NCBI GenBank assembly: GCA_016721085.1
Contig: JADKJI010000025.1
Span: 1 to 64,000, forward strand
Length of the DNA stretch: 64,000 nucleotides
Direction: 5' to 3'
Source: Chitinophagaceae bacterium
GTDB taxonomy: Bacteria; Bacteroidota; Bacteroidia; Chitinophagales; Chitinophagaceae
Shown: positions 36,598 to 45,946 of the stretch, in pieces
Layout: each line of letters begins with the position of its first letter
Numbering within the stretch: the first letter of the stretch is position 1
Program-made: the position numbers and the translations under genes
The notes under the pieces: model-generated
Seen by the model: only the letters and a program-made list of their open reading frames with translations
The model's database searches: none
What the model was told of the DNA's origin: nothing

Positions 36598-38235
36598 TTA
36601 AAGACTTACTCCACGTTTCCATGGAATAAAATCATCCTGATTTAATTGAACGGCTTTAGGAATCACTTCCCCACTAGCAGCCTTTATACAATACTCAAGA
36701 ATATCTTCACCCATCTGTTGAATTGTTTTCTCACCACGAATGATTGGTCCACAATCAACATCAATGATATCATTCATTCGGGTGGCAAGAGAAGAATTTG
36801 TAGCGATTTTTATAGTAGGGCAAACCGGATTCCCTGTTGGCGTTCCCAATCCTGTAGTAAACAGAATGAGGGTAGCACCTGCTGCTGCTTTCCCGGTTGT
36901 TGCTTCTACATCGTTACCAGGTGTACATACTAAACTCAATCCAGGTTTAGTTGCAGGCTCGGTATAATCAAGTACGTCTGTTACAGGAGAGGTGCCTCCT
37001 TTTTTTGCAGCTCCTGCCGATTTTATAGCATCGGTAATCAATCCATCCTTGATATTTCCGGGGGAAGGGTTCATATAGAATCCTGATCCTACAGCATGCG
37101 CCTGTGCATCATACTCCTTCATTAAGCGAATGAATTTATTTGCATTAGCTTCTGAAGTACATCGGTCAATAAGGTTTTGTTCTGCACCGCATAATTCAGG
37201 AAATTCTGCCAACAAAACTTTGGCCCCCAATGCCACTAATAAATCGGATGTATAACCGACTGCAGGATTAGCTGAAATACCACTAAATCCATCGCTACCC
37301 CCGCATTTTACGCCAACGCAAAGTTTGCTAAGAGGCACTGATTCCCTTTCTGATTTATTTATCTCAATGAGTCCTTTGAATGTTTCGAGCATGGCCATCG
37401 ACACCAATTTCTCTTCACTAAGTAATTGCTGTTGTTCAAAAACCAATAAAGGTTTATCGAAAGATGGGTTACGTTTGTAGATATCGGCTTTTAGTTGCTG
37501 CACTTGCAGATGCTGACAACCGAGACTTAATACAGTAACACCGCCAACATTTGGGTGATCAGCATAAGCTGCAAGTAACTGACTTAACGATGCTGCATCC
37601 TGACGAGTACCGCCACATCCGCCAGTATGATTGAGGAATTTAACGCCATCAATATTTTGGAAAAGCCTATTAGTGACGCTTGATTGAATATCTGAGATGC
37701 TGAAATTACTTATATCTTTTCCTTCCTGAAAAGCTTGAACCAGATGATGTGCGAATTTTTTATACTTGCCATTTACGGAATAGCCCAATTCGGTAAGCAT
37801 GGCATCCTTTATGACGTCCATATTTCTGTTCTCACAAAACACTGTAGGAATAAATAACCAATAGTTGGCTGTTCCAACATTTCCATCTTTCCGCTTATAT
37901 CCTTTGAAAGTCTTATCCTTAAAGCGACTTATATCGGGTGCCTGCCATTGATATTTGACATTTTTAAATGAATAAGGTTCGGCAGCATGTTTTACATTAC
38001 CAGTTGTCATCAGGTCTCCGGAATGAACCAAATCCTGCATCTTACCTACTAAAACACCATGCATTATTACTTCATCGCCCTGATTCAGGTCTTTGATAAA
38101 TATTTTATGCTTAGCTGGAATATTATTCTTCAGAGTAAATTCCTGTCCATCACAAACAACATGATCATCCTTATGCAAATCAATTAATGCCGTGATGACA
38201 TTATCTTTCTCATGAATTTTTAATACTCTATTCAT
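36598..38235 (-). CDS. UxaA-family sugar-acid dehydratase (altronate or L-fuconate dehydratase)
   Basis: This 545-residue cytoplasmic protein is of the altronate/galactarate dehydratase family. The N-terminal SAF-like domain (about 1-95) is followed by the large domain with GYKRKDGNVGTANYW, HTGGCGGTRQDA, GVKCGGSDGFSGISANPAVG and FTTGLGTPTGNPVCPTIK. Cysteines in these motifs are expected to bind the metal or iron-sulfur centre. In classic hexuronate metabolism it dehydrates D-altronate. Here it stands beside fucosidase genes with no other hexuronate gene. UxaA relatives serve in the L-fucose pathway of Campylobacter, so L-fuconate is a reasonable alternative substrate. The gene is divergent from the AraC regulator. 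Confidence 0.85.
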   Translation of the reverse strand: MNRVLKIHEKDNVITALIDLHKDDHVVCDGQEFTLKNNIPAKHKIFIKDLNQGDEVIMHGVLVGKMQDLVHSGDLMTTGNVKHAAEPYSFKNVKYQWQAPDISRFKDKTFKGYKRKDGNVGTANYWLFIPTVFCENRNMDVIKDAMLTELGYSVNGKYKKFAHHLVQAFQEGKDISNFSISDIQSSVTNRLFQNIDGVKFLNHTGGCGGTRQDAASLSQLLAAYADHPNVGGVTVLSLGCQHLQVQQLKADIYKRNPSFDKPLLVFEQQQLLSEEKLVSMAMLETFKGLIEINKSERESVPLSKLCVGVKCGGSDGFSGISANPAVGYTSDLLVALGAKVLLAEFPELCGAEQNLIDRCTSEANANKFIRLMKEYDAQAHAVGSGFYMNPSPGNIKDGLITDAIKSAGAAKKGGTSPVTDVLDYTEPATKPGLSLVCTPGNDVEATTGKAAAGATLILFTTGLGTPTGNPVCPTIKIATNSSLATRMNDIIDVDCGPIIRGEKTIQQMGEDILEYCIKAASGEVIPKAVQLNQDDFIPWKRGVSL

Positions 38236-38462
38236 ACAAGTATTATTAAGGTTTACAATTTACCCTTTCTCGCGCTATTTTCAAGCACTAAATCAAGTGA
38301 TTTGGGCTCAACCTTTCCTTTGCTTAAACAATAGGGAAGCTGGTAGATTCTCCAGAGGAAAAACTACAAAAAGTAAGGTAAAAATTTGTGCCTTGTAACG
38401 ATAGTATTTTATTATCCATCTCTTATTCTATATTATCTTTACAATGGATAAAAACGAGCACC

Positions 38463-39350
38463 ATGAAACTGCTTCAAACTGAAATTACACCAGGCAGCAA
38501 CAGTTACATTACCCTGGTTGAAAGAAACGATACTCATTTCAACACGCCATTTCATTTACACCCTGAAGTGGAACTTGTGTATGTGAAGGAAAGCTTTGGG
38601 AAAAGGATCATTGGCGACAAAATAGAAGCTTTCGAAGCAGGTGATATGGTCTTCATCGGCAGCAATTTGCCGCATGTATGGCTCAATGACGAGGTGTTTT
38701 ATCATGGAGAATCCAATTTGCGCGCAAAAGCAATCGTTCTCTATTTCAATATCAATGTGTTGGGTCCTGTATTTTATAATATGAAGGAAGCCTCCAAAAT
38801 CAACGAGTTTCTTAAGAGAGGAGAAAGAGGCCTTAGGATTGATGGCAAAACACGGAAAATAGTAGCCGATAAGCTAGAGAAGCTCTTAAAGAAGAAAGAT
38901 ATAGAAGTAATCATAGGGCTATTTGAAATCTTCAATATACTTGCCAATTCCAAAGACACTACATACATCACCAGTGATGGCTACAATCCACATCTGATAC
39001 ATGCGGAAACAGACAGGATGGCTGATTTATACAAATATATTCACGAGAATTACAAGAACGATATCCCATTAGCCACAATAGCTGGTATTGCAAATCTTAC
39101 CCCGCAATCTTTTTGTAGGATGTTCAAGAAGCGAACCAATAAGCATTTCATAGAATACCTCAATGAAGTTCGTATCTCCAAGGCTTGTAAGTTTTTATTG
39201 GATACAGATTGGAGTATTTCTGAGATTGCGTATAACTGTGGATACAAGACGGTTTCCAATTTCAATAAGCTTTTCAAGGAAATAACAGGCGAAAGTCCCA
39301 AAGCCTACCGGGCAAAATCGAATTCACATCAGGAAGAAGTTGGTGCGTAA
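38463..39350 (+). CDS. AraC-family transcriptional regulator of the glycan locus
   Basis: This regulator of about 295 residues has an N-terminal cupin-like sensing domain (HLHPEVELVYV and FEAGDMVFIGSNLPHVW) and a C-terminal double helix-turn-helix domain. The latter shows IPLATIAGIANLTPQSFCRMFKKRTNKHFIEYLNEVRI then SISEIAYNCGYKTVSNFNKLFKE, quoted as separate helices. I chose ATG at 38463; the open frame extends 25 codons upstream, but those residues are not family-like and the usual length is about 290. It is divergent from the uxaA-like gene and is the only plus-strand gene within the locus, so it probably senses a released sugar and controls neighbouring operons. A repeat array starts directly after its stop. 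Confidence 0.9.
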   Translation: MKLLQTEITPGSNSYITLVERNDTHFNTPFHLHPEVELVYVKESFGKRIIGDKIEAFEAGDMVFIGSNLPHVWLNDEVFYHGESNLRAKAIVLYFNINVLGPVFYNMKEASKINEFLKRGERGLRIDGKTRKIVADKLEKLLKKKDIEVIIGLFEIFNILANSKDTTYITSDGYNPHLIHAETDRMADLYKYIHENYKNDIPLATIAGIANLTPQSFCRMFKKRTNKHFIEYLNEVRISKACKFLLDTDWSISEIAYNCGYKTVSNFNKLFKEITGESPKAYRAKSNSHQEEVGA

Positions 39351-39462
39351 CAACTACGGATGTCATCCTACCCCCCGGATGTCATCTTAGGGGGTGGATG
39401 CCATCCTATACCCAGGATGACATCCGGGGGGTAGGATGGCATCCGTAGTTGTAAAAAACAAC
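39351..39462. repeat. GATGNCATC array 1: five units at 19-bp period, plus GTTGTAAAAAACAAC
   Basis: Units start at 39359, 39378, 39397, 39416 and 39435, exactly 19 bp apart, with 10-base C- or G-rich spacers that are mutually complementary. The whole element is an inverted repeat with 36-base arms (39351-39386 and 39416-39451) carrying one mismatch. It begins on the first base after the AraC stop codon. The small palindrome GTTGTAAAAAACAAC follows at 39448-39462. Confidence 0.92.
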
Positions 39463-39494
39463 AAAAAAAGCCACCCACATATGTGGATGGCTTT
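39463..39494 (-). terminator. terminator of the SusC/SusD transcript
   Basis: The hairpin AAAGCCATCCACAT/ATGTGGGTGGCTTT (one mismatch) is followed on the minus strand by TTTT, directly after the SusD gene. It may also end the AraC transcript from the other side. Confidence 0.8.
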
Positions 39495-39516
39495 CGATTC
39501 TTGCTTATTATACTAC

Positions 39517-41097
39517 TTACTGTAAATCCCAGAATAATTTAGTTGTCAGATTGTCTTTTGCAGACACTGCGTTGTAATTCTCGGTATTGTAGGTTTTTTC
39601 ACCAGCAGCATACAACCACCTGTAAGGAGGTGTCTTCTGCGCATTATTGTTATCAACTTCAAAACTCAAAGCTGGAAGATCCAATCTTCTCAATTCAGCC
39701 CATGTTTCAGTTGGTTCAACAACATTGTAGTGAATCCACTTTTGTGTAGCAATCAGATTCAAACGAGCTGCATTGGTAGCTGCGTTATCCCAATTGATAT
39801 TTGCAGAAGCAATGTATGTATTCACTTCAGTTGGAGTTGCTGGTGTAGGAGCAGCAACTGTATTATCATTACTGATAGATCTCAGATAATAATAAAACTC
39901 AACTGATTTACGGATACCATCTTCATAAGCCGCTTTTGCAGCAGGAAGATTGTTTGCTTTCAAAGCAGCTTCAGACAATAAGAAACTAACTTCAGCAGCA
40001 TTGATCAATACTCCAGGGAAGAATTGGTTGCGGCTTAAAGTAGAACGGTTATATATAGCCAGCGTACCAGCGTTAACCAAATTGGTTTGAGCACCTGAAT
40101 TCAACAATGGATCCAGTCCGAGATAAACTCCAGCAGCATTTGCACCTGGTTCGAATATTACGCGTAAACGTGGGTCGCTGTTTGCTTTCATGTGATCAAT
40201 CATAACCTTACCAGCCAAATTACCATTCCAGTCTTCTAAACCAGTACGGAATCCATTAGCTGTTATAGGAGAACTCAGGTTATAGATCTTCAACTGTGCG
40301 TTATCAGCATTAGTTGCAATTAATGGATACTTAGCTTGATCCGCAACAATTGCTGCAATTTCTGAAGCAGCTCTTGCAGAGAAAGCTGAAACTCCTGAAA
40401 CCCTTGTCAAAATACGAAGGCGGAGGGAGTTGCAATATTTCTTCCACATAGTAAGGCTACCCTTATTGATGATATCCTGTGTATTGAAACCAGTTTGAAC
40501 ACCAGCAGAAACTGTCAACGTGCTTAATTCATCAGAGAATCCTTTCAGATCATCGAGCATTTTGGTATAGATAGCTTCAGCACCATCATATGCTGGAAGT
40601 GATTTTGTGTAATCACCACCATTGGCACTAAGCATACCAGCTTTTGACCAAGGAATATCTCCATGAAGGTCAACCACTTTCTGAGTATGATCATAGAAAT
40701 AAACAGCAGCACTGATCATATATACACGATAGAGAGCCTTATCAGCATCAGAAAGGTTTGCATATATCTTTTCCAATTCACGATACTGAGCAAGGAAATT
40801 ATAATAGCTGCTCCAACGGCTTCCTATACCTGCTTCACCAGGAACGTATTGGTTAGTTGCATTAACGAAACCAACAGCCTGAGTGTAGTGAGTAATGGTA
40901 GTTCTGAGTACTACGAAATAGTTCCAATAATCTGGTACTACATAAGACCAGTTTGATTGAAGGAACCCTGCATACTGTTTTTCAACAGTAGACACAGAGA
41001 TTTTGGAAGGATCAGCATAGCTGTCGGAAAAATCCTTCTTTTTGCACGCGGTAAAACCTACCGTTAGTGCTGCAAGTATGATAATTATTTTCTTCAT
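39517..41097 (-). CDS. SusD/RagB-family nutrient-binding outer-membrane lipoprotein
   Basis: This 526-residue lipoprotein has a lipobox LTVGFTACKKK (Cys18). The helical, TPR-like architecture and segments such as SSYYNFLAQYRELEKIYANL and YKVYMISAAVYFYDHTQKVV (approximate) match the SusD-like_2 branch. VEPTETWAELRRLD near 480 is a frequent C-terminal motif of that group. It caps the SusC channel and binds glycan at the cell surface. It is encoded 33 bases after the SusC gene, the canonical pair. A terminator follows, so the pair forms a separate transcript from the enzyme genes downstream. Confidence 0.92.
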   Translation of the reverse strand: MKKIIIILAALTVGFTACKKKDFSDSYADPSKISVSTVEKQYAGFLQSNWSYVVPDYWNYFVVLRTTITHYTQAVGFVNATNQYVPGEAGIGSRWSSYYNFLAQYRELEKIYANLSDADKALYRVYMISAAVYFYDHTQKVVDLHGDIPWSKAGMLSANGGDYTKSLPAYDGAEAIYTKMLDDLKGFSDELSTLTVSAGVQTGFNTQDIINKGSLTMWKKYCNSLRLRILTRVSGVSAFSARAASEIAAIVADQAKYPLIATNADNAQLKIYNLSSPITANGFRTGLEDWNGNLAGKVMIDHMKANSDPRLRVIFEPGANAAGVYLGLDPLLNSGAQTNLVNAGTLAIYNRSTLSRNQFFPGVLINAAEVSFLLSEAALKANNLPAAKAAYEDGIRKSVEFYYYLRSISNDNTVAAPTPATPTEVNTYIASANINWDNAATNAARLNLIATQKWIHYNVVEPTETWAELRRLDLPALSFEVDNNNAQKTPPYRWLYAAGEKTYNTENYNAVSAKDNLTTKLFWDLQ

Positions 41098-41130
41098 TGT
41101 AATAGTTTTTAGGTTCGTACTTGTAATTCT

Positions 41131-44100
41131 TTAGAAACTTGCCCTTAACATTACACCATATGTTCTTGTTGATGGGTTAGTACCTACGTTTGTAAGTGAC
41201 TGGAACCAACGTGAACCTGCAGTGGTTTGTTCAGCATCGATGTCTTTGATTGTTCTATACAAATAGAACAGGTTTCTTCCGAATACAGAGAATTGAACCT
41301 TTTTAGCACCGATGTGTTTGATCACACTGGTTGGAATATTATAGCTAAGTGAAAGTTCTCTGAACTTGATATAAGAATTCTTCTGGATATACAGTTCATA
41401 ACGTGTGTTTGGACTGTACTGAGGACCACCCCAGTTGTAAACTGTCCAATAGTAATCAGCAGAAGAAGCTATATAATCACTCTTAGTTCCATCAGCTTTC
41501 ACACCAGGTAATAACATACCATCGTTATACACTTTCTCGCCACCAGGACCAGCAGCACCTGAAGTTTGGATTCTCTTACCAGTACCATCAATATAGTAGC
41601 TCAAACCACCACTTTCCTTATCCATAAACTTGGTACTTTCTTCCAAAAGACCACGGCTGATCATCCAGTAGATACCAGTTGGCATTACGTGACCACCAAA
41701 ACGGAAATCTAACATCGCATCCAATGTAAATCCTTTATAAGAGATAGTGTTGAAGAAACCACCTACCATCTTAGGCATTGCATTACCATATCTTTCCATC
41801 TTATTTGGATCCACTTTATACAAACCATTAGGATCTACGATCTTTTCTCCTTTGCTGTCAACAGCAATTGGGTGAGCGTAGAAATCTCCCATTGGGCGAC
41901 CTACTTCAGATAACAACTGAGCAGCGTTACCATCAAAGTCTGCATGCAAAAGGTTAGTAAGACCAGGAGCCAGTTTCTCTACTTTATTAGTGTTGCTTGC
42001 AACGTTCACACCAAGTTCCCATCTCAGGCTCTTTGTTTGAACTGGAATTCCACTCAATGCCATTTCCAATCCTGTATTACGGAGTGTACCGATGTTTGTA
42101 AGGATTGAACCAGCACCTGAGCTTGCAGGCAATGTAAGAGGAAGAATCTGATCAACGATCTGACCATTATAATAAGATGCTTCGAAGGTTACACGATTCT
42201 TAAGGAATTTTGTTTCCAGACCAAATTCATATTCATGTTTTTGTTCTGGCTTAATTCCATCGTTACCGAAACTTGTAGGGATGGTAGTATAGATTACTGA
42301 AGAACCACCCTGAGCACCTAATGTATTTTGTGAATACGCTACGTTAGCTCCATAGATATCTGGATAGTTACCCACGATACCCCATGACGCCCTTACTTTA
42401 CCATAACTCAACCAAAGTGGAGTTGCGAAAGCATCTGAGAAGATAAAGCTTGCGTTAACTGAAGGATATACGAAACTATTGTTGTTAGGATTCATTGTAG
42501 ATGTTCTGTCTCTACGAACGTTACCTTCAACAAACAGGTATCCTTTATAATTCAAGTTCACTGTTCCTACAAAGGCATCTTTCACCAAAGAAAAACGGGA
42601 AGATCCGCTGTTCGGTGTATTGATAGAAGCTGCTAAGTCGAACATGTTTTCTGTACTCAAACCACCATTTGTACTTCTGCTAACACCTTGAGAAATTTCC
42701 TTATTAGCAGTATATCCACCCATAACACTAAGTTCAAGATCCTTATTCAACTTCTTAGTATAAGTCAACAAGGCATCACCATAAAGGATGCTTGATAAAT
42801 ATGAACTAAGACCAAATCCACCAGAGTTACCGAAAGCAAGAGGCCTTTCAGTAGCTGATCTTGATTCTGTTCTCATTGAAGTGAAGTCGGTAGAAAGCCT
42901 TGTGCGGAAACGAAGGTCTTTCACGATTTGCCAGTTATTAGTTAAGCTTGCGATTACGCGATTGCTATACTCATCTTCATTTATCTTATTCACTCTCCAT
43001 ACGTAATCTGCGATATCACCTTTAAATCCTGGATAGATGATATTTTCAGAAGGAGTTAAGCTTTGGCCAGTTCCCTGTTACAAAACGATATCCTTTACTT
43101 GTTTGATAGCGATCGAAATACCAGTCAGCATTATCAAAACGACCCATCATACCAGTAAAGTTATTCAGCATACGGTCAACTGAATAAGGACGGTTATGAG
43201 TTTTCTGATTGATATAGTTGATCATTACATCAGTAGTGAAGTTCTTAGCAAAACGGAAACTACTGTTGAAGTTTGCTATATTCTTAGAGTTCTGTGCGCC
43301 GATACTTACACCTTCATTTTGTTGACGGGTAAGTGAGAAACGCATATTTGAATTTTCAGAAGACTGAGTAACAGCTACGCTGATGCTGGAGTTATGAGCT
43401 GTTTGGAAAAGACCTTTATAGTTATCTTGTTGAGCAACATAAGGTCTGATCTTACCATCCCAACCTAAAGTTGGTTTGCCATCGAACGCTGGTCCAAAGT
43501 TGATACTTGCTGCAGGATTACTACGAATCTGTTGACCATTTACATTGAAATATACCCAACCATCTGCATCTTGTCCCAGGTTAGCAATACTGTTTGAGAT
43601 ACCTGCACCTCTCTTATTTTGATAACGAGGCAGATAAGCTACTTCATCCTGGCTATAGTTAGCAGTTACATCAACACCCAATCCTTTTTTACCTTTTGGA
43701 CCAGATTTAGTTGTAATCAACACAACACCATTCACAGCTTCTGAACCATAAAGAGCAGCTGCAGAGGCACCTTTCAGGATAGAGATATTATCAATATCTT
43801 CTGGGTTGATATCTAATAAACCATTACCACGAACGCGTTGGTCGCTCCAATAGTCATTGTTTCTTGCTTCACCATTTCTGATAGGTACACCATCCAATAC
43901 GATTAGTGGTTGGTTTTTACCAGTAATGGAGTTGATACCACGAATATTGATATTCACCGCACTTGTTGCACCACCTGGAGTAGCACCGATGCGAACGCCG
44001 GGAGCTTTACCATAAAGGGCAGTAGCAAAGTTGGGTGAACCCGCTTGAGTCAGGTCTTCAGCTTTGATAGTAGTAGTAGCATAACCGAGGGCTTTTTTCT

Positions 44101-44446
44101 CTTTTGAGATACCCAATGATGTTACAACCACTTCCTGTAAAGTTCCTTTTGTTTGAAGTGTTACATTAAATGTGCTTGTGCTTCCTACTTGTAATACTTG
44201 ATCATCAAAGCCAACATAGCTGATGGTCAAAGAAGCAGTAGGACTAACTGAAATTGAAAAAGCACCGGTTTCAGATGATAAAACGACGTTCTTTGTGCCG
44301 GTTTCCCGTACCGTAGCTCCTGCCAATGGCGCGCCCTTAGCGTCTTGTACCACACCGGTAACGGTTTTTTTCGACTGAGCCTGGATTACCATGCTGCTCA
44401 AAAGCAGACAGAGTAGAACCAGTAAAGATTGAATACTCCTTCTCAT
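41131..44446 (-). pseudogene. SusC/RagA-family TonB-dependent transporter interrupted by a frameshift
   Basis: The first frame (44446 to 43046) encodes a signal peptide, a carboxypeptidase-regulatory-like domain (VTGVVQDAKGAPLAGATVRE), and the plug with LIVLDGVPIRNGEARNNDY and LKGASAAALYGSEAVNGVVL. It then encodes the first barrel strands, ending FVTGNWPKLNSF. The next frame (from about 43055 down to 41131) continues LTPSENIIYPGFKGDIADYV and the rest of the barrel to a terminal Phe (MLRASF). Deleting one A in CTTAACTCC near 43055-43060 joins them into about 1105 residues, the usual SusC length. The transporter imports oligosaccharides across the outer membrane with TonB energy and pairs with the SusD gene downstream. 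Confidence 0.9.
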
Positions 44447-44860
44447 TGTTATTGTTTTGGGTTTTTAAAAAGTGTTTGATTTTACCTTAATTATATGCAA
44501 ACGAGATCATAATTGTCTAAAAGACAATTCAAGGGTACACTTTTAATGCACGGGTTGTTAACTTGTTTTTAACATCTGTTTAATGAAAATTAACCAACAC
44601 ATAATTTCAGTGTAAGCAAACGATTGAAAAATATGTAAAACAGAAAATATTCGTTTACACAACATGTATATACTTACCATTTTCTTCTTCGATTTTAACA
44701 TCAATTAAAAATGGTTTTAATAACATAGGCTTTGCGTATTTATCACGCAAACAAACAGGGGTAAAAAAAAGAGGTCTTTATTTTTTGCATGTGCAGCAGT
44801 TTTAAGAAGCAGGGAAAATGAGCATTGAGAGAATTGCTGTTTAAACGTTGATGTATATTG
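44447..44860. other. SusC promoter region and intergenic spacer
   Basis: This AT-rich stretch contains the inverted repeat at 44511-44529 close to the SusC start. The remainder shows no gene; the far end is occupied by repeat array 2. Confidence 0.55.
44511..44529. promoter_or_regulatory. inverted repeat AATTGTCT-N3-AGACAATT upstream of SusC
   Basis: Perfect 8-bp arms with a three-base centre lie 65-83 bases upstream of the SusC start codon, a typical operator position. No partner regulator can be named. Confidence 0.4.
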
Positions 44861-44911
44861 GAGATGTCATCTTACCCCCAAGATGACATCTTGGGGGTAA
44901 GATGACATCTC
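44861..44911. repeat. GATGNCATC array 2: three units at 19-bp period
   Basis: Units start at 44863, 44882 and 44901. The element is a perfect 51-base palindrome centred on 44886, with spacers TTACCCCCAA and TTGGGGGTAA. It lies 13 bases past the stop codon of the minus-strand lipoprotein gene. Its core is identical to array 5 at 61 kb. Confidence 0.93.
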
Positions 44912-44924
44912 GAGTTGTTTTATA

Positions 44925-45530
44925 CTATTTCGGGAATTGAATCTTGAATTTACCGTCCTTTATAAACACCGGCTTATCATTTCTATCGTATACCGTTCCA
45001 CTAAAATATCCACTGGCAATTTTTGTTTGATGGATATAGGATTCGATGGTGAGCGACATCTCGGTAATCGTTTTGGAATATAACATATCGGGACCGGTTA
45101 CATTATCATAATATTCCATCGCCACTCTATTTGATGTCACATTTGATTTATCAGCATTTAAAGCAATACCATTCATATTAACAGTCATAATCAATCCGGA
45201 ATCCAAAGAACAAGATGAAGGTCCAAAAAACGTAAAGGCTAACCGCTCTGGAGTGATGGGTGATGCTGTAATTACCCCACAAAAAAGGGAAGTATCAATT
45301 TTGAAACTCCAACGACCCATTTCTACTTTATCATGACCAACACACTCAATACAATAATAGGGTATCTTATTTACAACAGGATCTGGTGGCAGAATCGGAG
45401 GTATAGTTGTAGTATCTCCTATAGTCCCTCCCTCATAACTATGATCTTTCCGGCACCCTGGAACATAGAAAAAAACTCCTACGCCCAGAATGACAGGTAG
45501 AAAAAGTTTACAAAGCGGGTTTCTCCTCAT
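44925..45530 (-). CDS. exported lipoprotein of unknown function
   Basis: This 201-residue protein has a basic N-terminus, a hydrophobic segment at about residues 9-24 and a lipobox-like VPGC (Cys26), followed by RKDHSYEGG and a proline-rich linker (TTTIPPILPPDPVV). The remaining part is predicted beta-rich with four cysteines (CIECVG, FCGV, SSCSL). I do not recognise the family. It is not clearly part of the glycan locus: it has its own upstream region and is followed by repeat array 2. A 9-bp inverted repeat with a 46-base loop sits directly before the start codon. Confidence 0.7.
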   Translation of the reverse strand: MRRNPLCKLFLPVILGVGVFFYVPGCRKDHSYEGGTIGDTTTIPPILPPDPVVNKIPYYCIECVGHDKVEMGRWSFKIDTSLFCGVITASPITPERLAFTFFGPSSCSLDSGLIMTVNMNGIALNADKSNVTSNRVAMEYYDNVTGPDMLYSKTITEMSLTIESYIHQTKIASGYFSGTVYDRNDKPVFIKDGKFKIQFPK

Positions 45531-45533
45531 ATT

Positions 45534-45597
45534 GAGCCAGTTGATCAGTCAATTTATTATTATCTAGCCGAAATTCCTATTCACGTGGAACTGGCTC
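45534..45597. repeat. inverted repeat with 9-bp arms before the lipoprotein gene
   Basis: GAGCCAGTT at 45534-45542 and AACTGGCTC at 45589-45597 would pair in the leader of the lipoprotein mRNA just upstream of its start codon. Confidence 0.45.
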
Positions 45598-45800
45598 ATA
45601 AGTTATACGACTATTAATTGCAATCTGTTGCCAGAGGGAGTTGTAAGTAGTTTGTAATATGCTTTAATTATAGATCATATCGAAGAAATAATCCAACCAA
45701 CAGAAGAAAATCATTTTCCGTTTCACCGCTTTTCCGGCAATTGTATTAGTGAAAATGTAGTTGTATAATTTGATGGGAACACTGAAAAAAATGGGAAAAC

Positions 45801-45865
45801 CCTCAGGAGATGTCATCTCCCGAGATGTCATCTCGGGAGATGACATCCGGGAGGTTGACATCCTG
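45801..45865. repeat. GATGNCATC array 3: four units at 15-bp period
   Basis: Units start at 45809, 45824, 45839 and, with one mismatch, 45854. Spacers are 6 bases (TCCCGA, TCGGGA, CGGGAG). The preceding stretch with AAAAAAATGGGAAAACCCTCAG is shared with array 4 at 52 kb, so the repeated unit is larger than the array itself. It lies in the 416-base gap between the divergent lipoprotein and pckG genes, about 80 bases before pckG. Nothing else in that gap is recognisable. Confidence 0.9.
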
Positions 45866-45946
45866 AAATAATCCCTACCCCCCTCCTTTTTGATTATTTC
45901 CCAATTTTCAATACTACTCCTATATTGCAGGCAAATCTTGCTTGTT

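Noticed and set aside
39351..39451. Regularly spaced repeats that look like a CRISPR array
   Set aside because: Repeat units are only 9 bp, spacers are 10 bp and complementary to one another, and no cas gene is nearby. It is a palindromic repeat element.
45664..45861. Open frame of 65 codons on the minus strand
   Set aside because: Its start encodes repeated SPEMTS-like peptides that are simply translation of the GATGNCATC array; no family-like sequence follows.
45890..45946. Upstream start for pckG
   Set aside because: The 19 extra residues are hydrophobic and not part of the enzyme family; ATG at 45947 gives the normal N-terminus.
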